From: Hyphomicrobiales bacterium
Lineage (GTDB): Bacteria; Pseudomonadota; Alphaproteobacteria; Rhizobiales; Aestuariivirgaceae
DNA length: 64,000 nucleotides
NCBI GenBank assembly: GCA_026990765.1
Contig: JALXCV010000026.1
Span: forward strand, 16,224-80,223
Direction of reading: 5' to 3'
Shown: positions 41,297 through 51,016 of the stretch, piece after piece
How the letters are laid out: each line of letters starts with the position of its first letter
How positions within the stretch are numbered: position 1 is the stretch's first letter
Position numbers and translations under genes: made by a program
The notes under the pieces: generated by a model
The model's database searches: none
Told to the model about the DNA's origin: nothing
The model's input: the letters and a program-made list of their open reading frames with translations, nothing else

Positions 41297-42039
41297 ACTT
41301 TTGGCCCCTCGCGATGCAGATCAATTACAATTGCGGTTTTTTCAAGCGGACAAATCATTTCACACATACCGCAGCCAACGCATTTATCATCAACAACCGG
41401 GGTGCGGCGCTTGTCATCTTCTGGTTGATCAGCAGATAGTGGTTGCATGGAGATCGCACCCTTGATCGGACATTCGCGAACGCAAAGATCGCAAAGCTCA
41501 AGATCATAGGGGTGATCAGCAATCTTTATCGGGTTCCAGCGATCCACCTTGATGTAACGATGAATGCCGGGGAAATCATCGCCCCTTGCCTTTCCCTTGA
41601 AACCCTGGCCCTGACGGGCAAGACAGGCGTCTGGCCGCGACAGGCGGGCCTTGCCCATATTCACCTGCTCCTTGGCATCAATATGGTGGCTTAGCGATCC
41701 GGTTGGACAGGCAAGCACACATTGGGGAGTATCACAGGCAAAATCACAAGCCTGGGTGCGTGCATCGATATAGGGAACACCTATGCCATAACCACCCTCA
41801 CCATCGGCAAGCTTGATCGCTTCAACCGGGCAAACCTGAACACACTGGCCGCATTTGATACATGATGCCAGCATGTCTTTTTCTGCAAGGGCGCCTGGTG
41901 GGCGCAGCAGGGTTTCCCATCGCATGTGCAAAGGCAGATATGCTGATGCACCTGCCCCTAATACACAGGCAGCCATAACGCCGGAAAACACTATTTTTCT
42001 ACGTTCTGCCCGTTGTTTTGGTGTCAGTTTTTTGGCCAT
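41293..42039 (-). CDS. nosG: NosG/NapG-like periplasmic ferredoxin
   Basis: Four 4Fe-4S motifs: CIKCGQCVQVCPVEAI, CDFACDTPQCVLACPTG, CDLCVRECP, CVGCGMCEMICPLEKT. Confidence 0.88.
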   Translation of the reverse strand: MAKKLTPKQRAERRKIVFSGVMAACVLGAGASAYLPLHMRWETLLRPPGALAEKDMLASCIKCGQCVQVCPVEAIKLADGEGGYGIGVPYIDARTQACDFACDTPQCVLACPTGSLSHHIDAKEQVNMGKARLSRPDACLARQGQGFKGKARGDDFPGIHRYIKVDRWNPIKIADHPYDLELCDLCVRECPIKGAISMQPLSADQPEDDKRRTPVVDDKCVGCGMCEMICPLEKTAIVIDLHREGPKV

Positions 42040-42049
42040 GATAAATTTC

Positions 42050-43372
42050 TCAGTCTTTATAAAGTCCAAAAGGGTCTAAACGCTTTACTGATGTTTCTTC
42101 TTGATCCTGATCAAGACCATCAATTTTTGGAATGGTTGCCACAAAATCTTGTGTCATTCGCGGTTTCTTGTCCCGCAGCATTAACAAGGGCTTGGTAAAA
42201 GGGGCCAGATGTTCAAGGAAATCCAGCATCGACATGACCGGTGTCCCCTGAAAAAAAGCGGCTTTCGGTTTATCCATCCACAGGCGATCAGAATAAATTT
42301 TCAATTCAAAAGGCGTATCGCCAATATTATCATCATTCTGGTCAAAACCTTCATATGAATCCCAGTAATTGCCTTCCCAGACATTGCGTTTGGCAGATGC
42401 AAAGGTTGAAACAGTAACCGGAATAAAATTAGACTTGAAACGGTTATCCTTGACAATATTGCCTTGCCAATCGGAAAGGAACGAGATGCCAATCGAATTA
42501 AAGGCTATTTCATTGCCATAAATATCATTGGTGGTGCCAGGGTCAAACGGGGACAAGTCGAATGATATACCACGGGCATTATATAATATCTTGTTATTGA
42601 ATATTTTAACGCCACTGGTCTCTTTAAGACCAATGCCAACGCCGGTATTGCCATGGGCGGAAAACAGGCGATTATTGCGCACTACCACATCATCTGAATA
42701 CATCAGGAAAATGCCAACCGAATTTCGCCAGATTGAATTATTCTCAACCAGGTTAAATTTGGAATACATGAAATGCAGTCCGTAGCGGCCTTCCTTTATG
42801 TCATTTCCAGCGATCCGATTATTGGCCGAATACCAGACAACAAAGTCACGCGAGTTGCGGATAGTATTTTTTTCAATCTTGTTGTGGAATGAATACCACA
42901 GGCGAATAGCATCACCCTTGACCCCAAGCCCGTCATCGGCCTTGGATGAAATCCTGTTGCGGCGGACAATATTATTGTTGGCCTGTTCTAGATCCACACC
43001 GAACAGGCATTCATCAATCACATTATCCTTTATAACATTGAAATTGCCCTTGATGTGGACACCGGCATCAATATCATTGTGCTGGTCTCCTGAATTTGTC
43101 AAATGCAATCCCCTGATGGTGACACCATCGGTAAGAATATCAATTACAGTGCCTTTGCCGCCATTATCAACTGTCACCTTGCCCTGACCATCAATCACGA
43201 TTGATTTCTTAATTACAATCGGGCCTTTATAGGTGCCAGGGGGAGGGATGAGCATGTCACCCTCTTTGGTTGCATCAATCATTGCCTGCAAGGATTGTGG
43301 CTCATCTGCCGCCGCCGGGGCGGCAAGACAGATGAGCGTTGCAATTACCATACAGACATAACGCAGGTTCAT
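42050..43372 (-). CDS. nosD: NosD copper-insertion protein
   Basis: Right-handed beta-helix repeats: GVTIRGLHLTNSG...NIVRRNRIS...; ATG 43372 with signal peptide. Confidence 0.94.
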   Translation of the reverse strand: MNLRYVCMVIATLICLAAPAAADEPQSLQAMIDATKEGDMLIPPPGTYKGPIVIKKSIVIDGQGKVTVDNGGKGTVIDILTDGVTIRGLHLTNSGDQHNDIDAGVHIKGNFNVIKDNVIDECLFGVDLEQANNNIVRRNRISSKADDGLGVKGDAIRLWYSFHNKIEKNTIRNSRDFVVWYSANNRIAGNDIKEGRYGLHFMYSKFNLVENNSIWRNSVGIFLMYSDDVVVRNNRLFSAHGNTGVGIGLKETSGVKIFNNKILYNARGISFDLSPFDPGTTNDIYGNEIAFNSIGISFLSDWQGNIVKDNRFKSNFIPVTVSTFASAKRNVWEGNYWDSYEGFDQNDDNIGDTPFELKIYSDRLWMDKPKAAFFQGTPVMSMLDFLEHLAPFTKPLLMLRDKKPRMTQDFVATIPKIDGLDQDQEETSVKRLDPFGLYKD

Positions 43373-44661
43373 GATGACTGATTTGCCTCTTTCAGACCCT
43401 TGCGCCGGATCAGCATTGCCAGAATGACAACAACCGAGAACAGCACAATCAGACCAAAGCCATAATGGGGATATGACAGGGTGGTAAACTGGGCCACCTT
43501 GCCCTGGCCAAATACTGTAGGCATGAATGGTTTGAGCGAGAAGGCGCCCATTGCATTCATTGAATGGCCATACCACCACAACCAGCCGGCATATTCCGCA
43601 ATAAAGAACACTGGCAGTGCAGCTGGGATAAGTCCTAGTAACCAGAATAGCGGCCAGCGCTTGTTACTGGCAACAACCAGCATGGCCAGCATGGCCAGTA
43701 TAATTCCCCAGAATGCCAGATTACCAATGGTTTTCATGGTCTTGACCAGAGGTACAATTTCATCCTGATTATTGAACCAGCGACCAAGCGCCTTGCCATA
43801 ATGCCAGAAAACTATCTGTTTCGTTGAACCATTCCAGGCTTCACGTTTATCCTGAGGCAATTTAATCTGATCAGCATCATAGGCACCTTTGAGAATTGAA
43901 ACATAAAGTTCTTTGCCCTTGATGCCGGAAGACTGGGCTTCTTTCAGCACATCCTTCAGGGTTTTGACACCAGCGCCGGAACCTTTGTGCAATTTGCCAA
44001 TTGCGGCGCTTAGATCAACCTGCCCTGATTTTTGCAGTGAACCATGCAGTTCTTCAGTAGTGCGGTTTTCGATAGCGCCTGAAGCTTTCAGGTCTTCCTG
44101 CAGCTTGGCAATGATGGGTGAAAGCGGTTCGCCTTCTTCTTCCTTGCCCTGACCAAGAGAGGTTACCAGCGATGAAACATAGGATTCAGCTTCGTAATTG
44201 ATCCCGCCGGGAGTGTACCATGTTACATACATCCAACCGGCAATAACTGCAAATCCAACTGCCATAACCCCCAGTCTTATTGCTCTTCGCCCTATGGCAA
44301 AGCCAACCAGCATTACTGCCAGCATTGACAGAAGGAATGGCGACAAGGCTTTTTCCAGAACCCCGCCAGAAGCAATGGGATACATGCCTACAAAGTGATT
44401 GATGGCATCCATCTCATGTACACAGTCAAGTGCTTCGTCTTCTTCGACATCGCGATTCTTTTGCAATTCGCAACCGGAAAAAACTCCGTTCATGTGAAAG
44501 TGAATACGCACCCCGTCCGGAAATGCTTCAGGTGGATAGTTTGGCGCTTTCAGTGCCACCCACCAAGTTGGAGACATATAGATGAAGCCCAGCAAAATTA
44601 TTGCCACCCCCACCAGTAACCGCACAGCATTTTTGCGTTTTGTGCCCAGTTCATAATTCAT
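43369..44661 (-). CDS. nosB: NosB-like polytopic membrane protein
   Basis: Position between diheme cytochrome c and nosD as in clade II nos clusters; multiple TM segments. Confidence 0.7.
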   Translation of the reverse strand: MNYELGTKRKNAVRLLVGVAIILLGFIYMSPTWWVALKAPNYPPEAFPDGVRIHFHMNGVFSGCELQKNRDVEEDEALDCVHEMDAINHFVGMYPIASGGVLEKALSPFLLSMLAVMLVGFAIGRRAIRLGVMAVGFAVIAGWMYVTWYTPGGINYEAESYVSSLVTSLGQGKEEEGEPLSPIIAKLQEDLKASGAIENRTTEELHGSLQKSGQVDLSAAIGKLHKGSGAGVKTLKDVLKEAQSSGIKGKELYVSILKGAYDADQIKLPQDKREAWNGSTKQIVFWHYGKALGRWFNNQDEIVPLVKTMKTIGNLAFWGIILAMLAMLVVASNKRWPLFWLLGLIPAALPVFFIAEYAGWLWWYGHSMNAMGAFSLKPFMPTVFGQGKVAQFTTLSYPHYGFGLIVLFSVVVILAMLIRRKGLKEANQSS

Positions 44662-44683
44662 TTGTCAAACCACCATAAAATAT

Positions 44684-44711
44684 ATCCTGCGACCATGATT
44701 GATCGCAGGAT
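44684..44711 (-). terminator. Hairpin between cytochrome c and nosB genes
   Basis: ATCCTGCGA..TCGCAGGAT perfect 9-bp stem followed on minus strand by AT-rich ATATTTTAT. Confidence 0.45.
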
Positions 44712-44765
44712 TGTTATTACTCATTAAGATCGGGATGTTGAATCAGCAATACCCGACTAATGCGA

Positions 44766-45542
44766 TCAGTCAAAGTCAGGATTAAGCCAATCTGCGCTTG
44801 GTGCCAAGTCTTCTTTTGGTGGTTTGAGGCGCGACACATAGTCCACAACTGCTTTCATGTCCTTATTTGAGAAGCCGGCAATCTGTTTAACCATGTCAGG
44901 ATTGGCATTGCGGCGCTTTTTGTCCCTGATCCATTCAAACTGGCGCAACAGATATTTGTAATGCTGACCTTGAATGCGAGGATAGTATTTTTCCTTGTCT
45001 CCCTGGCCCTGATCACCATGACAGCGAACACAGTTTTCCTTGAACAATTTAGCGCCAAGTTCCAGATCATCGCCGGCACCTACACCATTATCCGGGTTCA
45101 TTGGAATATGCGAGATATATTCAGCAACTGCTGCAATTGCATAAGGTCCACCACCAACTTCAGGAGCAGCATTCTTAATTTCTTTAGGCAGGGCAAATGG
45201 ATACATGGTCGGATTATCGCGGTTTTTGGCACGAATATCAGCCAGTTGCTTGATGATTACCGAAGTGTGCTGACCGGCAAGCTGCGGGAAAGTGCCGTCC
45301 TTGGTGCCCCAGCCTTCAGGCAGGTGACAGGCAGAACATACTTCAAACACAGCAACACCATCAGCGCGGATCTTGGCAAGCTCTTCTTTCGACTTGTCCT
45401 TGAACGTCAGGTAAATTTTAGTGGCTTCATCCTGTTCACCACCACCTTCATTCCAGCCAGACAGGGCAGACCCGGCTACGGCAACGATGGCACAAAGTGC
45501 AGTAGCTACAAAAATTGACAGTTTTTTCATTTCTAACTCCAT
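44766..45542 (-). CDS. Diheme cytochrome c (nos-associated)
   Basis: CSACH and CVRCHG motifs; signal peptide. Confidence 0.9.
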   Translation of the reverse strand: MELEMKKLSIFVATALCAIVAVAGSALSGWNEGGGEQDEATKIYLTFKDKSKEELAKIRADGVAVFEVCSACHLPEGWGTKDGTFPQLAGQHTSVIIKQLADIRAKNRDNPTMYPFALPKEIKNAAPEVGGGPYAIAAVAEYISHIPMNPDNGVGAGDDLELGAKLFKENCVRCHGDQGQGDKEKYYPRIQGQHYKYLLRQFEWIRDKKRRNANPDMVKQIAGFSNKDMKAVVDYVSRLKPPKEDLAPSADWLNPDFD

Positions 45543-45568
45543 TAGATAATGTTTCAGGGGTTATGTAG

Positions 45569-46438
45569 TTATTTCAACCTTTCAATTTGCGACAAATAAG
45601 ATGCCAGCAAATCAATCTGTTCATCAGTAAGTTTCTTCACCATGGGGACCATGGACTTGATTTTACCATTCTTGCGAACCTTGTTCTTAACATCTTTGAT
45701 CTGGGCAACGATATAGGCTTTTTTCATTCCGGCAAGAATTGGATAGTTTTTAAGCGGTTTGAGAGCGCCCTTGCCATGGCATGAACGACATTTCTTTTTA
45801 TAAAGCGCTTTGGCTTCTTTAAGCTGATCGTCGCTCAAGGCTGTTTCCAGCGGCTTTGGCTTGGCCGATGGCTGCATTGACAGCCAGTTGGCAATCTTTT
45901 GAATTTCATCATCATTGATCCTGACCTTGCCTTCAGGAGTAATCAGGGCACCAGTCATTGGTGCTGTACGCATGGCACCATTTTCATCCTTGGAACCAAC
46001 TCGCTTGCCTGAAAGAATGTCCTTGATCTGGGTGACCAGGTATTTTTCTGCCTGACCGGCGATGCTGGGATAGTTCTGGATTGCACGGGCACCGCCCTTG
46101 CCATGACAGGCCATGCAGGATTTGCGCAGATAAAGCCGCTTGCCGGGATGGCGTTTCCTTTTGGCAGGTTTTGCAACAGGTGCTGCAGCGGCGGTTTTTT
46201 CAACCTTGGCAGGCTCAGTCTTGGCAGGCTCGGTCTTGGCAGGCTCGGCTTTGGCCGGGGCTTTTGCTTCAGCAGTCTCTTTGGTTTTCTTTGCTGGTGC
46301 AGCAGCCATTTCGCCGCTGTCAGGCTTGACTGAGGCAACTCCTGTGGGCGCATAGATTATATCGCCGACAATGTTCAAAACAAATAACAGAACAATGGAT
46401 GCAACGATGGAAACAATAGCAGAAAATATTCGGGTCAC
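45569..46438 (-). CDS. Diheme cytochrome c with N-terminal anchor and Ala/Lys/Pro linker
   Basis: CMACHG and CRSCHG motifs; N-terminal TM; EPAKTEPAKTEPAKVE linker. Confidence 0.9.
   Translation of the reverse strand: MTRIFSAIVSIVASIVLLFVLNIVGDIIYAPTGVASVKPDSGEMAAAPAKKTKETAEAKAPAKAEPAKTEPAKTEPAKVEKTAAAAPVAKPAKRKRHPGKRLYLRKSCMACHGKGGARAIQNYPSIAGQAEKYLVTQIKDILSGKRVGSKDENGAMRTAPMTGALITPEGKVRINDDEIQKIANWLSMQPSAKPKPLETALSDDQLKEAKALYKKKCRSCHGKGALKPLKNYPILAGMKKAYIVAQIKDVKNKVRKNGKIKSMVPMVKKLTDEQIDLLASYLSQIERLK
46206..46250 (-). repeat. 3 x 15-bp tandem repeat coding linker EPAKT
   Basis: ttggcaggctc(a/g)gtc units in tandem. Confidence 0.85.
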
Positions 46439-46499
46439 AACTTACCCCTCCCTTGATGCAAGAAAGTTAAAATTTTGCACTTGTCTAGCACAAAATGAA

Positions 46500-46527
46500 G
46501 CCGGGGGAGACAAAAATCTCCCCCGGC
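46500..46527 (-). terminator. Strong hairpin immediately downstream of nosZ
   Basis: GCCGGGGGAGA-CAAAAA-TCTCCCCCGGC perfect 11-bp stem; only a weak T tract follows. Confidence 0.65.
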
Positions 46528-46546
46528 GTATTGTCGCGTCAATAAC

Positions 46547-48850
46547 TTATTTTACGACTTTGGCGCCATGTTCATCCAGATAGGTCTTGGCACGCAGACC
46601 AATGTCAGCGGCTTTAACCTGATACTGGAACCATTGCTGGGCCCAAAGTGTTGCATTCTGCCAATCAGACTTGCCTGCGAAATCTTCAGATTTCTTCTTG
46701 GCTGATGCAGCAAAGTTCAACTGGTCAGTGGCATCTTCAACCAGCGCAACAACAGGAGCAAAGTCCTTGTAGTTACGGGCAACGATATAGCCAACCACTG
46801 AGTCAATCACACCCTGTGTTGCCACATTGGTGCCGATCTGCTTGTCATAATCAGCCTTGGTATATTTCTGACCTTCAGAAACTGCATCGGTCGAGGCTTT
46901 TACGCCTTTTGGACGCACAAGCAGATAACCTTGCATTTCAAGGTGAAGAGCTGAACAGAACTCGGTGCAGTAATAAGGATATACACCGGCTTTATCTGCA
47001 ACAAAGGTTGCGGATACTGTTTTACCAGGTTCAACTGACAGGTTTACATCATGATAGTTGATGGCAAATCCGTGAGTTTCGTCTTCAGCACGTTCAACAT
47101 TGGTAAAGTGCAGAGATACTGTTGTACCTTCTTCAACTTCAATGATTTCAGGTGTGATGTGCGAGCGGATCAAAGTACCATAAACATGGGTTACGCCGTC
47201 TTTTACAACAACTTTTTCACGACCAGGACGTGTCCGGTATGGTGATTTTTTGTCTGTACGGCTGTCCCAGCCAAGTTTGTAGCGAACTTTTGGTTTCAGC
47301 TTGGAAGCCTGAATGGCAACAGCATAGTGAGGTTCGCCAAGTGGAATGGGCATATCATACAAAAGCTGCATCTTGTCGCCGGAGATATCAATCAGCTGAT
47401 GGTTCTGCGGATGCAGCGGGCCAACAGGATTGAAGCGGTCAATTGCCAGCTTGTTAAGTGATACCAGATAATGACCCTTGGGGTGCATTGTATCACCTTC
47501 CATGCTCATCAGATGGCCGATATTGTAGTGGATGTTGATCTTGTCAAGAACCTTGCCTTCGCAATAGTTCCATTTGGTGACCTGAGAGTCCACATAGATA
47601 GATGTGTAAACGATACACTCTTTGGAATCATACTGGTTATGCAGCGGGCCAAGGCCAACCTGTACCTGGGTATGCAGGGATTTTTTCAGATCAAGGATCG
47701 GAATACCATATGGGTCTTTTCCGGCAAAATCCTTTGCATCAATCAGAGCCTTGATTTTGGCAAAATCATAAACCGATGCGTGAGTGTCAAGCTTGCCGGC
47801 AACGATGAAATATTTGCCGTCTGGAGTAACATCAACACCGTGTGGTGATTTTGGTTCCGGGATAAGGAAAAGTATACCTTCCTTGATCGCGGTATCCATC
47901 ATCAGGACGTCATGTCCATTGATCTTTTTGGCTTTACCGGCAGCAACAAGTTCAGCTGCTTTCTTCCAGTTGATCATATGCACAAAGTCTGTGTCTTTCT
48001 GCGAACAACCAGCTTCAAATGGAGGACGACCTTTTTCAATACCGCCAACATAGCGTTCTGTACAGAACGAGTTAGTGAATGACCAGCCATCTGACGGGCC
48101 TTTACCAAAGTCTGACAAATCCTGTGAATAAGGAGGCAGTTCAACCGAGAATGATTTGGAAGGATCAAGACGGCCTTCCTTGCGGTTGAATTTCCAGTAG
48201 GTTACAGCACCACGGAATTTTTCGTTGAACTGTGAAAGCGGCACGTACTCATTGGCAAATGGTGCCGGGTACTGGGTTGCTTCCATTACATATTCAGAGT
48301 TTGGTGAAACAAATGAACCACCATGTTCTGATTTCATGATCGGGTTGACAACGATCTGCTTGGTTTCAAAGTCTTTCAGATCAATAACGGCCATACGAGG
48401 GTTGGCCTTGTCATTGATAAACAGATATTCGCCATCAGTATCGCCATTGGTTTCAGTAATAGCAGGATGGTGGGTATCACCATAATTTATGGTTTTTCCC
48501 CTGATCTTGCCCTGAGCCAGTACTGCTTTTGATTCATCATCAAAACCGTAGCCCTGCCATGGTTCTGGAGTGAATACAGCAAGGTATTTCAAAATACGCA
48601 TTGACGGAATACCGTAGACAATTACCTGCCCACTTTGTCCGCCTGATGAGAACACGATAAATTCATCGCGCCCGCCTGTTGGTGTGTAAGTTTTTGCAGC
48701 CGCCAGCAGATCTTTCTGCGTCAGACCACGCGCCTTCATCACATCATCAAGTGCACTGGCACTCGCTGCTGTGGTGAATCCGGCTAAACCAAGTGCCATT
48801 GCACCAGCTGTAAGCCAGGGCGCAAATGATTTAGTTTTCATCATTAGCAT
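46547..48850 (-). CDS. nosZ: Nitrous oxide reductase, clade II-like (Sec-type signal)
   Basis: CuA motif YYCTEFCSALHLEMQGYL; DTHHP, EHGGSF, PHGVDVTPDGKY CuZ-type His motifs; leader without RR. Confidence 0.96.
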   Translation of the reverse strand: MLMMKTKSFAPWLTAGAMALGLAGFTTAASASALDDVMKARGLTQKDLLAAAKTYTPTGGRDEFIVFSSGGQSGQVIVYGIPSMRILKYLAVFTPEPWQGYGFDDESKAVLAQGKIRGKTINYGDTHHPAITETNGDTDGEYLFINDKANPRMAVIDLKDFETKQIVVNPIMKSEHGGSFVSPNSEYVMEATQYPAPFANEYVPLSQFNEKFRGAVTYWKFNRKEGRLDPSKSFSVELPPYSQDLSDFGKGPSDGWSFTNSFCTERYVGGIEKGRPPFEAGCSQKDTDFVHMINWKKAAELVAAGKAKKINGHDVLMMDTAIKEGILFLIPEPKSPHGVDVTPDGKYFIVAGKLDTHASVYDFAKIKALIDAKDFAGKDPYGIPILDLKKSLHTQVQVGLGPLHNQYDSKECIVYTSIYVDSQVTKWNYCEGKVLDKINIHYNIGHLMSMEGDTMHPKGHYLVSLNKLAIDRFNPVGPLHPQNHQLIDISGDKMQLLYDMPIPLGEPHYAVAIQASKLKPKVRYKLGWDSRTDKKSPYRTRPGREKVVVKDGVTHVYGTLIRSHITPEIIEVEEGTTVSLHFTNVERAEDETHGFAINYHDVNLSVEPGKTVSATFVADKAGVYPYYCTEFCSALHLEMQGYLLVRPKGVKASTDAVSEGQKYTKADYDKQIGTNVATQGVIDSVVGYIVARNYKDFAPVVALVEDATDQLNFAASAKKKSEDFAGKSDWQNATLWAQQWFQYQVKAADIGLRAKTYLDEHGAKVVK

Positions 48851-48973
48851 CTCCCATTATCGAAGTTTAACAGCCGTTTTGCCATGATATACCCATCCGG
48901 GAAGTTCCTGCTACACCGGATGGATGACAAAACTGCTAGCTCGTACTACTAACTTACACTGAAAAAGGCAACA

Positions 48974-48987
48974 TTGATCTTGATCAA
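48974..48987. promoter_or_regulatory. FNR/CRP-family binding site
   Basis: TTGAT-CTTG-ATCAA, exact match to FNR consensus, in divergent nosZ / sco intergenic region. Confidence 0.75.
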
Positions 48988-49051
48988 GGCGCCCTATATA
49001 AGCCATAGGCAGATTTGCCCAAAGGTCTCATGGAATTGAAGGAAAAACCTG

Positions 49052-49675
49052 ATGTATCAAAAGTTTGTACAAACTTTAGCTGTTTTCAGCCTTTTATTTG
49101 CAATAAGTCATTCAGCATTGGCAGACAGCAAAACACCGCAATCAACCATTGGCGGACGGTTTATTCTCAAATCACATACCGGACAAATTGTCACTGACCA
49201 GAATTTTGTCGGGAAATTCATGCTTATATATTTCGGTTATACCTATTGTCCCGATATTTGCCCGACCAGCCTGCAAACCGTTTCCCATGCGCTTGACCTT
49301 CTTGGCGACAAGGCAAAGGATTTTCAGCCGCTATTCGTTACTATCGACCCGGAGCGGGATACTATTCCAGTGCTGCGTGACTATGTGAAAGTGTTTCACC
49401 CTTCTCTCATAGGCCTTACAGGCTCAAAAGAATCACTGGCTTCCATTACCAAAAAATATCATGTTAAATATGAAAAAGTATCTGAAAGCGGGGCAATCAA
49501 TGATGATTACTCTATTGATCATACCGCAGCGGTGTTTGTTATGGGACCGCAAGGCGAGTATATAACCCGCTTTGGCTATAATACCACGTCAAAACAGATG
49601 GCTGCCAAGCTGGCCGAAATCCTCAAAAAGGCCGAGGACCGGGCAAAAGCTCAAATAAAAGGCAAAGCTAATTGA
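49052..49675 (+). CDS. SCO1/SenC family protein (copy 1)
   Basis: YFGYTYCPDICPTSLQTV CxxxC motif; conserved His in IDHTAAVFVMGP. Confidence 0.93.
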   Translation: MYQKFVQTLAVFSLLFAISHSALADSKTPQSTIGGRFILKSHTGQIVTDQNFVGKFMLIYFGYTYCPDICPTSLQTVSHALDLLGDKAKDFQPLFVTIDPERDTIPVLRDYVKVFHPSLIGLTGSKESLASITKKYHVKYEKVSESGAINDDYSIDHTAAVFVMGPQGEYITRFGYNTTSKQMAAKLAEILKKAEDRAKAQIKGKAN

Positions 49676-49684
49676 GATTTTAAA

Positions 49685-50275
49685 ATGAAAAAGTTTCAGC
49701 TTATACATTTTCTGACTGTGATAATTCTGGGTTTTGCCCTGACCGGTGCCGCAACGGCTGACAGTGTGCAGGAACATACTGGTGGCCGGTTTATCCTGAA
49801 GGCAGATGGTGGCCGCATCGTAACTGACCGTGACTTTGCCGGAAAACTCATGCTGATGTATTTCGGCTATACGCATTGCCCTGATATCTGCCCCACTTCG
49901 ATGATCTCGATCAGCGAGGCTCTCGATATGCTGGGTGATGATGTGAAATATATACAACCGCTATTCATAAGTGTTGACCCTGAACGTGACGGCAAATGCG
50001 GTGTATTAAATGAATATCTGCAATCTTTTCATCCTTCTTTTATCGGTCTTACTGGCAACAAGGCGGCAATTGAATCAATAACCGGCAAATTCCGGGTGAA
50101 ATATCGCAAGGATAAAGCTGATGAGACCGGCAATTATGAAATGGACCATACATCATCAGTTTTTGTCATGGGACCGGATGGCAGATTTTTGACCCGGTTC
50201 CCATATGGGTCAAAACCTGAAAGAATAGCTGACGGTTTGCGCCAGATCATCAAAAAAACCTTCGTAAGCAATTAG
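49685..50275 (+). CDS. SCO1/SenC family protein (copy 2)
   Basis: YFGYTHCPDICPTSMISI; MDHTSSVFVMGPDG. Confidence 0.93.
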   Translation: MKKFQLIHFLTVIILGFALTGAATADSVQEHTGGRFILKADGGRIVTDRDFAGKLMLMYFGYTHCPDICPTSMISISEALDMLGDDVKYIQPLFISVDPERDGKCGVLNEYLQSFHPSFIGLTGNKAAIESITGKFRVKYRKDKADETGNYEMDHTSSVFVMGPDGRFLTRFPYGSKPERIADGLRQIIKKTFVSN

Positions 50276-50290
50276 GGCAGACAGAATTTA

Positions 50291-51016
50291 ATGCGTGACA
50301 GTTTTGGCCACGAAAAAGTAACGCCTGATGAGCGTCGGGCGCGAATACGGCATGTATTTGCATCAGTAGCAGAACGCTATGATCTGATGAATGATCTGAT
50401 GAGTTTCGGCATTCACCGGTTATGGAAGCGTAGCATGGTGAAAAAGTTGCAACTGGCAAATGATTGCGTTGTGGTTGATCTGGCCGGCGGCACCGGCGAT
50501 ATTGCCCGGGCAATCTTTCGGCAAACCGGAATATCAGTGATAGTGGTTGATGCAAGCTGGCAGATGATGGCTGCTGGCCGTAACAAGGATGATACCCCAT
50601 TATTGTGGGTGGCAAGTGAAGGAGAAAAACTGCCATTTGCTGATAAATCAGTAGATCTCATTACCCTATCATTTGGCTTGCGCAACATGACAGATATTGA
50701 TCTGGCCTTGACCGAGATTTTCCGCTGTCTGAAACCCGGCGGGCAATTTGTCTGTCTTGAGTTTTCAACTCCGGTATTCTGGCTAAAACCATTTTATGAG
50801 TTGTATTCACGGGTGGTAATCCCCCGGCTTGGCGCATTTGTTGCCCGCGAACCGGCAGCTTATCAGTATCTGATCGAATCAATTGAAAAATTTCCCGATC
50901 AGAAACATCTTGCCGGGCAATTCACACAGGCCGGATTCGAAAATGTTCATTTCTCCAACCTGTCATTTGGCATCAGCGCCCTGCATTACGGCACCAGACC
51001 GGCAGGTGCAAAATGA
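50291..51016 (+). CDS. ubiE: UbiE/MenG methyltransferase
   Basis: VFASVAERYDLMNDLMSFGIHRLWK; VVDLAGGTGDIA; SFGLRNMTD. Confidence 0.93.
   Translation: MRDSFGHEKVTPDERRARIRHVFASVAERYDLMNDLMSFGIHRLWKRSMVKKLQLANDCVVVDLAGGTGDIARAIFRQTGISVIVVDASWQMMAAGRNKDDTPLLWVASEGEKLPFADKSVDLITLSFGLRNMTDIDLALTEIFRCLKPGGQFVCLEFSTPVFWLKPFYELYSRVVIPRLGAFVAREPAAYQYLIESIEKFPDQKHLAGQFTQAGFENVHFSNLSFGISALHYGTRPAGAK

Noticed and set aside
46081-46355. Plus-strand ORFs opposite the nos cytochrome linker
   Set aside because: Arise from the repetitive linker on the antisense strand; the minus strand encodes a clear diheme cytochrome.
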